Under the pieces are notes generated by a model. That model worked only from the letters and a program-made list of their open reading frames with translations. It did no database searches and had not been told where the DNA came from. Shown piece after piece: positions 35,782-44,613 of a stretch of 64,000 nucleotides of DNA. Source of the DNA: Bacillus sp. (in: firmicutes) (GTDB lineage Bacteria > Bacillota > Bacilli > Bacillales > Bacillaceae); the NCBI GenBank assembly GCA_031180805.1, contig JAPSLL010000003.1:27204-91203 (forward strand), in the 5' to 3' direction. Position numbers and translations under genes: made by a program. The number at the start of each line of letters is the position of its first letter. Position 1 is the stretch's first letter.

Positions 35782-37584
35782 CTAACTCCTCCTAAAGGTC
35801 GGTATTATAAAGTAAATTTTTGTCCCAATATGCTTTTTGCTTTCAATATGCAGCCCTGCATCTTTACCGTAAGAAAGCTGTAGTCTTTGATGAATGTTCC
35901 GTAGCCCTATCCTCATCCCCTCTTTTTCCTCTTGTTCATTTAATGCTTTGAAAATTTCTCTTTGTCTTTCTTCACTTATCCCAATGCCATTATCTGTTAC
36001 CTCGACTAGGAGACCCTTTTCACAAAGAAGTGTCTTTACATACACACTTCCGCCTGATTCGTTTTTTTCAACACCATGGATGACAGCATTTTCTACTAAC
36101 GGTTGAATGATGAGGGGTGGAATCGGAATTTGCTTTGTTTGTGGGTCAATTTCAATAAAATAATTCAATCGATCACCATGACGGAACTTTTGAATTTCAA
36201 GATATGAACGGACTACTTCTATTTCACTGATAAGATTCACGTTTCGTGAACCAACCTCAATACTGTTTCTGATTAATTTTCCAAGTAACTTTACTGCTCG
36301 TGCTATTTCCTGTTCTCCTCGAATATGTGCCTTCATTCGTATCGACTCTAGTGCATTAAAAACAAAATGAGGATTCATTTGACTAGCAAGCATTTTAAAT
36401 TTAATTTCACTTTGCTTTCTTTCAAGAAGGGTTTTTTGTCGATTTGATTCATATACTTCATTTAAAAGCTGTTTAATATTTTTCACCATTAGATCAAGTT
36501 GTTTAGACAGCTGACCAATTTCATCTTTTCCATCTATTAAAATATGAGTATTAAAATTGCCATTTCCTACTTGGCCAATCTGAGAGCTTAACCTAATGAG
36601 GCGATTTGAGAGTAATTTCGAAATATAATAGATTAATAGCAACGCTATACATACGCTAATCGTCACAACGATAAGCCCCATTTTTCCAAACATATTTGCA
36701 TTACGTCCAATATCTTTATCAGCAATAAGTGAAATAATTCGTACATTGTTTACACTACTATCAAGCTGAATCGAATCAACCAAAATATGTGTAGATACGT
36801 CCTGAGTCATCCCTTGAAAGATTCCGGTTTTTCCAGCTAATATTTCTTGTGTATCGATAATATTTTGCAGCTTGTTCCCAATGAAATCCTTTTGATTAGA
36901 GCTAATAATATTATTCTCTTCATCAACGATCATTGTTGGTTGCGATTCTTGCGATAAAATGAGGTTAAACATCTTCGTATTTAATTGAATAACTAGTACA
37001 CCACTTTTTTCAAATTCAACAAAATCTATTTTTCTAACTAAGCTTAAATATTTATCACCATAGGTTGTATCTTCTTCAATATATTCCCAACGAATTAACC
37101 CTTTCCCGTTTTTAGCATTGCGATACCACTCGGAATTTTCGATATTTTCGTCAACAGGGACAATTTGCCAATTATTTAATAATGTCTCGTTTTCCGTATA
37201 AAATTTTATGTTTCTAATTTCATTTTTATAAATGCTTCGGTAGCTCTGGAAAATATTATAATCCCGATACGATAAGACAACGTCATATAAATCTTTATAA
37301 TCGGTATTAACAATTTGTCCTAACCGTTGATCATATAAAAGATTATTTGATATATAAACGGGCACTTTTAAGACTTCTAAAGTTCGCTGCTTCACCCTTT
37401 CCATATTTGCTTCAGCCTCTTGCTCTGCATCAACTAACGCTAGCTTCCTCAGCTCATTCGTTAAAAATCCTCCGACAATGATGACGGGAATGAACACAAC
37501 AACGATAAAAGAAAGAATTAACTTATTCCTTAGCTTAATATTATTTAATTTTTCTTTGACTTTATAAAGCTTTATATTCACCAC
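35782..37584 (-). CDS. YesM-type sensor histidine kinase, module A
   Basis: A 600-residue membrane kinase. One transmembrane helix near residues 22-42 is followed by an extracytoplasmic dCache-like sensing domain of about 250 residues, a second helix near 301-320, and a HAMP domain (RLSSQIGQVGNGNFNTHI). The His_kinase domain has phospho-acceptor His406 in SQMNPHFVFNALE, and the ATPase has PLVENAVIHGVE and VTDNGIGI. It probably senses an extracellular sugar-bound binding protein or oligosaccharide. The start is GTG-GTG next to AAAGGGG, so the exact start codon is uncertain by one codon. Confidence 0.94.
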   Translation of the reverse strand: MVNIKLYKVKEKLNNIKLRNKLILSFIVVVFIPVIIVGGFLTNELRKLALVDAEQEAEANMERVKQRTLEVLKVPVYISNNLLYDQRLGQIVNTDYKDLYDVVLSYRDYNIFQSYRSIYKNEIRNIKFYTENETLLNNWQIVPVDENIENSEWYRNAKNGKGLIRWEYIEEDTTYGDKYLSLVRKIDFVEFEKSGVLVIQLNTKMFNLILSQESQPTMIVDEENNIISSNQKDFIGNKLQNIIDTQEILAGKTGIFQGMTQDVSTHILVDSIQLDSSVNNVRIISLIADKDIGRNANMFGKMGLIVVTISVCIALLLIYYISKLLSNRLIRLSSQIGQVGNGNFNTHILIDGKDEIGQLSKQLDLMVKNIKQLLNEVYESNRQKTLLERKQSEIKFKMLASQMNPHFVFNALESIRMKAHIRGEQEIARAVKLLGKLIRNSIEVGSRNVNLISEIEVVRSYLEIQKFRHGDRLNYFIEIDPQTKQIPIPPLIIQPLVENAVIHGVEKNESGGSVYVKTLLCEKGLLVEVTDNGIGISEERQREIFKALNEQEEKEGMRIGLRNIHQRLQLSYGKDAGLHIESKKHIGTKIYFIIPTFRRS

Positions 37585-37930
37585 CCCTTTGGATTAGAGA
37601 ATCAAAGAATAAGTTCCTTTTAACATGTGATTGTACTCATTAAATTCTTTATTCTAAGCTTATTTTTAAGTGGAATAATTATTTTCGATACACTTTTTTT
37701 ATAGTTTCTAATAGCCCCCCATCCCAAGTTCAGTATCAGCAATAATGTATGCCCTTACATTTTTGTTTTACTTTTATCTATTTCCTTTCAGTCTGCAGCT
37801 TTTAAATTTCTTTGTTATAAGAATTAAATTACCATGATTGCTTGAATATAAGAATATCATAATGCTATTTTTTTATGGCATAATGCCTGTATCATAGAAT
37901 AAAATCATTTTTCCAAGCTAGGGTGAAACT

Positions 37931-37999
37931 ATATATATCAATGCTCTAAAAAAAGGATGATCGAAATGATCATCCTCTATTTCTTTCATTGATATATAT
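37931..37999 (-). terminator. Nested hairpin terminator after the DUF1311 lipoprotein
   Basis: Inner stem AGGATGATC/GATCATCCT (37954-37976) with a minus-strand T-run is a terminator. It is enclosed by a perfect 13-base inverted repeat, ATATATATCAATG (37931-37943)/CATTGATATATAT (37987-37999). The rest of the gap 37585-37930 is AT-rich; I saw nothing in it beyond the region expected to hold the kinase promoter. Confidence 0.75.
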
Positions 38000-38019
38000 T
38001 CATTTTTAAACATAAAAAA

Positions 38020-38694
38020 TTATTTCATATATTTTTCAACTAATTCAAAGCATCTTTCCTCGGTAAGATTATTTTCTACTGCAACATATTCTAGTAGTTC
38101 CGCCGTACCGCCTTCATATTTTAATGATTCCTCTTTTGCTGTCTTATCACGATAATTTATCCATTTACGTTGTTCTTCTCTTAGCTGTTCCATCTCTTCT
38201 GAAGGAAGTTGTTCCTCTAGAACTCCATAAATTTCATTTAATAAGCCATCCCAAATATCGTATCTATCTCCTTCCATTTTTTTCAAAGCGTATGTTGAGT
38301 CATCTTCCGGGTTCTCTCGCATCTCGTCGGTTTTCTTTTTCGTGTTATTTAACTTTGTAACATATTCTTCCTTTTTACTTACTGTATTGTTTTTTGGTAA
38401 TTCTTCCTTTTCATTGTCTGAAGTATCCACATTTTCATTTGTATCGCTACTATCTACTTTATTTGTACCATTATTTTTTGTATCGGTTGTATTTGTATCA
38501 GTTTTATCGTTATTTGAATCATTGTCTGTCGATTCTGAGTTAAAAGAATCATCGTCAGTGTGTTGAGTTGATTCATTGCTTTCTTTCTTTTTTTCTAATG
38601 TGGTACTGGACTCAGCAGAGGAGTTTCCGCATGCAGCCAATATAACGAATAAGGCTGTAGACATTCCGATTAAAAACTTTTGATTTTTTTTCAT
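38020..38694 (-). CDS. DUF1311/LprI-like lipoprotein with Ser/Asn/Asp/Thr-rich linker
   Basis: A 224-residue predicted lipoprotein with lipobox LAAC (Cys22). A low-complexity acidic Ser/Thr/Asn/Asp linker spans residues about 25-105. The C-terminal domain of about 110 residues has LNEIYGVLEEQLPSEEMEQL, REEQRKWINYRD and ENNLTEERCFELVEKY, matching the DUF1311 (LprI N-terminal) pattern of a Y...L...Q..W...RD helix pair. LprI-type proteins have been linked to lysozyme inhibition, but for this protein that is only a possibility. It sits alone between modules A and B, with its own terminator. Confidence 0.8.
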   Translation of the reverse strand: MKKNQKFLIGMSTALFVILAACGNSSAESSTTLEKKKESNESTQHTDDDSFNSESTDNDSNNDKTDTNTTDTKNNGTNKVDSSDTNENVDTSDNEKEELPKNNTVSKKEEYVTKLNNTKKKTDEMRENPEDDSTYALKKMEGDRYDIWDGLLNEIYGVLEEQLPSEEMEQLREEQRKWINYRDKTAKEESLKYEGGTAELLEYVAVENNLTEERCFELVEKYMK

Positions 38695-38848
38695 TAAAAT
38701 ACTACCTTTCCTGTAATCTATTTTTTGAATAAATGATCCTGTTCGTTAACGGAACAAGAGCAATTATTCCTATTTTATATTCTAACATAATTTTCCTGTC
38801 CTTTTTTCCATTTAAATATCGCATCAAAATCATCCTGTCAAAAAATAA

Positions 38849-38886
38849 AAAAGGCATTAGGGAATACGCTCATTCCCTAATACCTT
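38849..38886 (-). terminator. Terminator after module-B binding lipoprotein
   Basis: Stem AAGGCATTAGGGAAT/ATTCCCTAATACCTT with an A-run on the left (minus-strand T-run), 45 bases after the lipoprotein stop. Confidence 0.88.
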
Positions 38887-38930
38887 TTGTCTTCAATCTG
38901 AGAGGATATCATCCTCTTTTCATATTTAAT

Positions 38931-40601
38931 TTATTTATTCCAAAGCTCAACGCGTTCTTTTACTAGATCCGTATAAGCCTTTTCTGCATCTTCTACTCCA
39001 GCCTTTTCTAAGTCTTTCATAAATTTATCCCATACTTTATCAAAATCATCTGGCTCTGCAAGGATTGCTTCTGGGATACGTTTTTTCACAATATCTAAGC
39101 ATTTTTGCATGATTAACTCTAAATCTGACCCTGCTTCAACTGGAATATTGAAAGCTGCTCCCCATTCCTTAACAGGAAATTCTTCTTTTTGTGGATATAA
39201 ATCCTTCCACATTTCAACACCGTAATTTTTTAATACTTCTTTTTCCGTTTCTGTATAGGCATCTTTAATTTGCTCAGGGCTTGCAATTGTATATGTTTGA
39301 CCAGTCGAATCAGTGACACCATCACCATAATAAGGAGCAAAGCCTTTTAATACACCGACACCCGTTTCTTTTACATAGTTCGCATTATTATTCCGTTCAT
39401 TCATCTCTTCCTCAGGAATAACACGTTTCCCATCAACGATTTCGTAGTTTTCTCCTTCAATTCCCCAGTTTTGCAAAATTTGCCCTTCCTCAGATGCTAA
39501 AAAGTCTAGGAACTTAATGGCACGAACTGGATCTTCACAATCAACGCTAATGCCAATTCCCCAGCCACCGAGATAGCCAGTATCTTGGAAGTTATGGTGT
39601 TTATATTCTTCTGTTAAGGTTACAGGATACATACCATGCATTCTTTCTTCCTTACCTGCTTCTCTTAATGCGCGTTGTGCATCCGCTACTTCCCAATCAG
39701 TGTCAATAAGTCCAAGAACTCGCCCTGAGGAAATCTTCGCTAAATATTGGTCATATTTTTGGACAAAGCTTTCAGGATCAAGCAATCCTTCATCATTCAT
39801 ATGATTTAACCATCTAAAGTACTCTTTTTCTTCCGGACGGCGATAATGCATTGTCGCTTCATGTGTTTCTGGATTAATGTAAAATTCTCCATCATCAGGA
39901 GCGCCTGTTGCGTAGAACGCTGGATTTGTTGTTGAAATTTGGATTCTCCAGTCATCAGCTAATAAGGATAAGCCAACTGTAGGCTGACCATCGATTGTTG
40001 GATTCTTTTTCATATATTCCTTGATTGCGTTTTCAAAATCTTTTACTGTTCTAATTTCCGGGTAGCCTAAATCACTTACAACATCATGCTGAAGCATAAA
40101 GCCATTTCCTGGTGCCCAATACGTATGATCAACTGCAGAAGTCGGCAGGATATAAATGGACGGATCCTCCTTACTCCATTTTAATCGATCAATATATTCT
40201 CCATATATCTTTTTTAAATTTGGAGCATGCTTATCAATTAAATCTGTTAAGTCAATAAATGCCCCTGCATCAACTAACGTACTGGCAGAGCCTTTTGGCA
40301 GGATAAAGTCTGGATATTCACCACTAGCAGCCATTAGCGGAATTTTTTGTTCACCACCACTTACATCAAATTCTGCATTAATGGTTACACCAGTTTCTTC
40401 AATTACCTTTTTACTAACTGGGCTCTCCATATTATCCCACTGTGAATGTGGATCAGCACTAAACAATGTGAATGTAACAGGCTCGTCAGAATTACTGCTG
40501 GTATCTTCTTTTACTGTTTTTTCATTGCTGTTACAGCCCGCTAGAAATAATACGAGCGCTAACAACATGCTTAATGTGACTCTTGTGTATTTCCCTTTCA
40601 T
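38931..40601 (-). CDS. LplA-type oligosaccharide-binding lipoprotein, module B
   Basis: A 556-residue solute-binding lipoprotein with lipobox LAGC (Cys23). It is a close paralogue of the protein at 30358-32034: shared landmarks are ESPVSKKVIEETGVTINAEFD, WSKEDPSIYILPTSAV, MHYRRPEEKEYFRWLNHMN, CEDPVRAIKFLDFLASEEGQI and a nearly identical C-terminal helix. Differences cluster in the ligand-region segments, so the two may bind different oligosaccharides. It is the last gene of the module-B transporter, after the LplB and LplC permeases, with a gap of about 150 bases. Confidence 0.93.
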   Translation of the reverse strand: MKGKYTRVTLSMLLALVLFLAGCNSNEKTVKEDTSSNSDEPVTFTLFSADPHSQWDNMESPVSKKVIEETGVTINAEFDVSGGEQKIPLMAASGEYPDFILPKGSASTLVDAGAFIDLTDLIDKHAPNLKKIYGEYIDRLKWSKEDPSIYILPTSAVDHTYWAPGNGFMLQHDVVSDLGYPEIRTVKDFENAIKEYMKKNPTIDGQPTVGLSLLADDWRIQISTTNPAFYATGAPDDGEFYINPETHEATMHYRRPEEKEYFRWLNHMNDEGLLDPESFVQKYDQYLAKISSGRVLGLIDTDWEVADAQRALREAGKEERMHGMYPVTLTEEYKHHNFQDTGYLGGWGIGISVDCEDPVRAIKFLDFLASEEGQILQNWGIEGENYEIVDGKRVIPEEEMNERNNNANYVKETGVGVLKGFAPYYGDGVTDSTGQTYTIASPEQIKDAYTETEKEVLKNYGVEMWKDLYPQKEEFPVKEWGAAFNIPVEAGSDLELIMQKCLDIVKKRIPEAILAEPDDFDKVWDKFMKDLEKAGVEDAEKAYTDLVKERVELWNK

Positions 40602-40750
40602 TGTTATTTCTCCCCTCTATACCTTTATTATTGTTAACAGGAATACCTGGATTAACCGAACATAACATGTGTTGATATCTGTTGCAGGATACGCTTGAGG
40701 TGGTCCTAGAACCTCCTCTTCTCCTGCTCATACCTTGTCTCACATGAACC

Positions 40751-41662
40751 TTAGCTTTTTACAGCACCTAATGTCATCCCTTGAACAAAAAATCGTTGTA
40801 CAAACGGATAAACGAGTAAAATAGGGATAATGGTTACCATTGAAATTGCCATTTTAATCGATTCAGGTGAAACCTTTGCTGCTACTTCTTCCCCTGCTGT
40901 ACCTCTGAATTGGTTTACATCGGCGGCACCCATTGTTGTATTTTGTAAAATTTTCATTAGCTCATATTGTAAAGTTGTTAAGCTTGGATTTGAACTATTA
41001 TAAAGATACGTATCAAACCAAGAATTCCATTGACCAACTGCAACAAATAGAGCAATCGTAGCTAATACAGGCGTACACAATGGTAAAACAATTCTCCAAA
41101 ATATTGAGAAATCATTTGCCCCATCAATCTTTGCTGATTCCTGTAACGAATATGGGAGTCCATCCATAAATGAACGAACAATAATGATATTAAATGCATT
41201 GACCATTCCAGGTAAGACATAAACCCAAAATGAATTGATTAATGAAAGCTCCCTCATCAGCATATAACCTGGGATAAGTCCACCTGAGAAATATAATGTT
41301 AAAACAAGAATAGTCGAAACAAATTTTCTCCCTTGGAAATCTGCCCTGCTTAATGTAAAGGCTACCATCGCTGAGGATAAAACTCCAAGTGCTGTTCCAA
41401 TGACAGTTCTTAGAACAGAATTAATAAATCCAGTCACTAAGTAGTCATATTCAAAAATCGCTTTATAATTATCAAGTGTAAACTCTCGTGGCCAGATGTA
41501 TATTCCACCACGTACTGTATCTGTTGAATCATTTAGAGAAACTGCAAGTACATTTAAAAAGGGGTAAAGCGTAACGATAAACACGAGAGTTAGGAAAATG
41601 TAATTACAAGTATCAAAGATTCGATCATCCCATTTTGCTGTAATTGTTGATTTTTGCTTCAT
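40751..41662 (-). CDS. LplC/YtcP-type ABC permease, module B
   Basis: A 303-residue six-helix permease. It has LYPFLNVLAVSLNDSTDTVRGG, the coupling loop YSLQESAKIDGANDFSIFWRIVLPLCTP and the ending FVQGMTLGAVKS. It closely resembles the module-A gene at 32108. It lies 15 bases after the LplB-type gene. Confidence 0.94.
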   Translation of the reverse strand: MKQKSTITAKWDDRIFDTCNYIFLTLVFIVTLYPFLNVLAVSLNDSTDTVRGGIYIWPREFTLDNYKAIFEYDYLVTGFINSVLRTVIGTALGVLSSAMVAFTLSRADFQGRKFVSTILVLTLYFSGGLIPGYMLMRELSLINSFWVYVLPGMVNAFNIIIVRSFMDGLPYSLQESAKIDGANDFSIFWRIVLPLCTPVLATIALFVAVGQWNSWFDTYLYNSSNPSLTTLQYELMKILQNTTMGAADVNQFRGTAGEEVAAKVSPESIKMAISMVTIIPILLVYPFVQRFFVQGMTLGAVKS

Positions 41663-41677
41663 GTCTATACTCCCCCC

Positions 41678-42640
41678 TTACATTACGCTTTGATTTGTAA
41701 ACCTTTTGAATATTCCATTTGCCAGGAAAAGTAGAATAATACTGACAAGTGAATTAAAAATTCCAATCGCGGTTCCGTAAGAAAATCTGCCTAAATTAAT
41801 CCCGTAATTTAACGCATATAAATCTAAAACCTCTGAGTAATCAACAACAGTTGAATTACCGAGTAAAAATTGCTTTTCAAAACCAATCGTAATTAAATGA
41901 CCGATTGATAAAATAAGGACAACTAAAATCGTTGGTCTTATACCTGGAAGTGTAATATGCCAGATTTGTCTCCATCTGCTTGCTCCATCAACCTTTGCCG
42001 CTTCGTATAATTGCGGATCAATCCCAGCCATCGCTGCAAGGAAAATAATCGAGTTCCAGCCCATTTCCTTCCATAAATCTGACAAAGTGACAATAATCCA
42101 AAACCATTCTCCCTTTGTCATAAATTGAATTGGTTCATCAACTAGACCTGTTGATGTAAGGAGCTGATTTACAATTCCACCATCGATTGAAAGCATTTTT
42201 GTTACAATACCTGCTACAACTACCCATGACACAAAATGCGGTAAGTAAGAGACCGTTTGAACAATGCTTTTAAACGCCTTTTTTCTAACTTCATTTAATA
42301 GTACTGCAAATAGTATCGGCACTGTAAATCCTAAAAGTAATCCCATGATACTCATCGCAAGGGTATTTCGTAATACGAGATAAAACCGCTCATCCTGGAA
42401 TAAAGCAATAAAATGCTCAAAGCCAACCCATTCCTGCTCAAAAAACGTTAAGCCTGGACGATAATTTTGAAACGCCATTGTCCAGCCCCATAGCGGAAAA
42501 TAATGAAAGACAATCACCCATATGACAAAGGGCAATGACATTAAATATAAATATTTTTGCTGCTTAAACATCCGCCAAAAGCTTCTTTTCTTCTTTGGTG
42601 TTACAATCTCTGAATGCGCTTTCTCTTTTATGACTTCCAC
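41678..42640 (-). CDS. LplB-type ABC permease, module B
   Basis: A 320-residue permease. It has FHYFPLWGWTMAFQNYRPG, DLWKEMGWNSIIFLAAMAGIDPQLYEAAKVDGAS and LGNSTVVDYSEVLDLYALNYGI, matching the module-A LplB-type protein throughout. The first gene of the module-B transporter; a GGGGGG site precedes the ATG. No clear cre site was seen directly upstream, unlike module A. Confidence 0.94.
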   Translation of the reverse strand: MEVIKEKAHSEIVTPKKKRSFWRMFKQQKYLYLMSLPFVIWVIVFHYFPLWGWTMAFQNYRPGLTFFEQEWVGFEHFIALFQDERFYLVLRNTLAMSIMGLLLGFTVPILFAVLLNEVRKKAFKSIVQTVSYLPHFVSWVVVAGIVTKMLSIDGGIVNQLLTSTGLVDEPIQFMTKGEWFWIIVTLSDLWKEMGWNSIIFLAAMAGIDPQLYEAAKVDGASRWRQIWHITLPGIRPTILVVLILSIGHLITIGFEKQFLLGNSTVVDYSEVLDLYALNYGINLGRFSYGTAIGIFNSLVSIILLFLANGIFKRFTNQSVM

Positions 42641-42840
42641 GTTATCCCCCCTCCATATCTGTACTTTTATGATAGCTAAGTTTTGCTAATTTCAATACAT
42701 GATAGATTTTTAGAGAAATCAGGTCAAAATTATAGATTAATAATTAGCTTTTCAACGTGTATCCGATTATCGACATGATGATGCTTACCATCACTCACGT
42801 ATAATCTTTAGGTAAAGACTGCGTTATTTTTTCGCCAAAA

Positions 42841-43013
42841 GGCTCTGAAACTTTGTTGCTGATTATCCACTGCATGCATTCGCTTTCCGTGGGCGGCCCT
42901 TAAGACTCCTCGCGCCTGTGGGGCCTTTAACACGGTTCTCTAAGCAGGAATCTAAATTTCCATACCAATCGGTAAAGTGCTTATAAATCAACAATAATCA
43001 ATAACATAGCCTA
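42841..43013 (+). repeat. Degenerate Bacillus intergenic repeat, copy 1 (MITE-like)
   Basis: Begins GGCTCTGAAACTTTGTTG, continues CATTCGCTTTCCGTGGGCGG, CTCCTCGCGCCTGTGGGG and CTCTAAGCAGGAATC, and ends ACATAGCCTAC before an AAAAAAGAGCCTGACC hairpin. It resembles a GC-rich repeat known from many Bacillus genomes and aligns with the copy at 46555-46730 in the same orientation. It fills most of the non-coding gap 42641-43098, where no gene was seen. Confidence 0.65.
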
Positions 43014-43014
43014 C

Positions 43015-43052
43015 AAAAAAGAGCCTGACCTATAGTCGAAGGATCAGACCCA
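43015..43052 (-). terminator. Terminator-like hairpin after module-B response regulator
   Basis: GCCTGACC/GGATCAGAC forms an imperfect stem with AAAAAA on the left (minus-strand T-run). It belongs to the CTGACC-type hairpins that follow several genes here. Confidence 0.6.
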
Positions 43053-43098
43053 ATTTCCATCCTATTTTTTTAAAGTCAAACCATTTTAGGAACTCCCC

Positions 43099-44613
43099 TC
43101 ACCCTTCTTTGCGAAATGATGAAGGTGAAACACCAACATATTTTTTAAATTTCCGATGAAAATAATCGACATTAGCATAGCCAACCTTTTCAGCAACTTC
43201 ATATACTTTATAGCCCTTTTCTAATAGTTTTTTTCCATTTTCAATCCTTACCTTATCTAAGTACGTATTAAAATATTCCCCTGTATAGCTTTTAAAAAGC
43301 TTACCTAAATAAGCGCTATTATAATTGAAAACATCAGCTAATGTTTCCAAACGTAAGCTCTGATTATATTCCTTATGGATTAAATCAATTAGTTTCTTTA
43401 ATGTAACATCTGTCTCTCCATTATCTAGCATAGAGAGAATTTGTTTTATTTGTTTAAGGAAGTATTGCTTTATACATGGAATGCTTTGCATCTCAAATAG
43501 ATCTCCTGCACTCGTTATAAATGAATGTAAGGATTTCAAATCCGGATTGGCAAGGAGCAGCTTATTGATTGTGTTTGTATATATGTGAAAAATTATTTTT
43601 TTCACGTCCAGTTCACTATTATCGTGATGGCTTAACTCTTCAAAAAGTTCATTTGTAATTTTTTCACATGCCGCCATATTAACGATATCCATCGAATAGT
43701 ATAAACGCTCAACATATGAATCGATTGAGATTTTAGTACCTTGCTCATCATTTACTTGGAATGTAGCCTTAAGCTCCTTGCTTGATAGCAGCTTTCCTTT
43801 TGGGTAGAAAAATTTCCTTTCAAATATCGCTAGTGCAGACTGATATGAATGGGGAATGTCTTCGATTCGATAGACCGCATCCCCGATTGCAGCATATAAT
43901 TGCTGTTCCTTTATTAATAGAATAAGCTGATGAAAAGATATATTTGTTCTATGCTTTGAGAGGAAATCCTCTAGAAAAAATAGGATCAAATATTCATTTT
44001 TTTCAATAACAAATCCTCGCTTTGATGCTTCTACAATGCTCTTTACCTTTGCGCTTATTTCCTCATCGTTTATAGAAAGAATCGCCGTTTGGTACGTATC
44101 AGAACTTACCTGATAGTAATCTGCCAGCCTCTCTACATCTTCTCCAATATCGTTATGTTTCGCGAGGACGAGCTTTCGCATGAATTCCTCACGCATTTTT
44201 TCCTTGTCCTCGTTCAACAAATGATAAAGCTGTTTTTCATTTTGTAGCTTTTGAAAAATTTCCTTTAAATGTGTAATTAGTTCCTCCTCATCTAATGGCT
44301 TTAATAAAAAACCATCACATTTACAGCCTATTGCTTTTTTAGCATAATCAAATTCAGCATATCCGCTTAAAATAATGAAATGAATGGATTCATTTTCCTC
44401 TCTTATTTTTTCAAGTAATGTGATCCCATTCATTTCTGGCATTTTAATATCAACAATCATTAAATTTGGTAAATGCTGTTGATATTTTTCATAGCCATCT
44501 CGTCCGTTTTTGGCGATATCGACTACCTCAAAGCCTAATTCATTCCAAGGTAAAATTGCTCTTAACCCTTTTCTAATCATCGGTTCATCATCTACAATGA
44601 CCACTTTATACAT
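43099..44613 (-). CDS. YesN-type response regulator with AraC output domain, module B
   Basis: A regulator of about 504 residues. The receiver has VVIVDDEPMIRKGL, phospho-acceptor Asp55 in MIVDIKMPEMNG and FLLKPLDEEE. The C-terminal AraC pair reads SLRLETLADVFNYNSAYLGKLFK and VYEVAEKVGYANVDYFHRKFKKYVGVSPSSFRK. The frame extends upstream, but the CGGGGGG site places the start at ATG 44613 (MYKVVIVDDE), overlapping the kinase gene end by 8 bases. It is paralogous to the regulator at 34233; the recognition helices are similar but not identical. Confidence 0.94.
   Translation of the reverse strand: MYKVVIVDDEPMIRKGLRAILPWNELGFEVVDIAKNGRDGYEKYQQHLPNLMIVDIKMPEMNGITLLEKIREENESIHFIILSGYAEFDYAKKAIGCKCDGFLLKPLDEEELITHLKEIFQKLQNEKQLYHLLNEDKEKMREEFMRKLVLAKHNDIGEDVERLADYYQVSSDTYQTAILSINDEEISAKVKSIVEASKRGFVIEKNEYLILFFLEDFLSKHRTNISFHQLILLIKEQQLYAAIGDAVYRIEDIPHSYQSALAIFERKFFYPKGKLLSSKELKATFQVNDEQGTKISIDSYVERLYYSMDIVNMAACEKITNELFEELSHHDNSELDVKKIIFHIYTNTINKLLLANPDLKSLHSFITSAGDLFEMQSIPCIKQYFLKQIKQILSMLDNGETDVTLKKLIDLIHKEYNQSLRLETLADVFNYNSAYLGKLFKSYTGEYFNTYLDKVRIENGKKLLEKGYKVYEVAEKVGYANVDYFHRKFKKYVGVSPSSFRKEG

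Noticed and set aside
40156..40665. 169-codon plus-strand frame opposite the module-B lipoprotein
   Set aside because: Fully antisense to a strongly conserved coding sequence; a shadow of codon usage. The same holds for the 146-codon frame at 18195 and the 122-codon frame at 15622.
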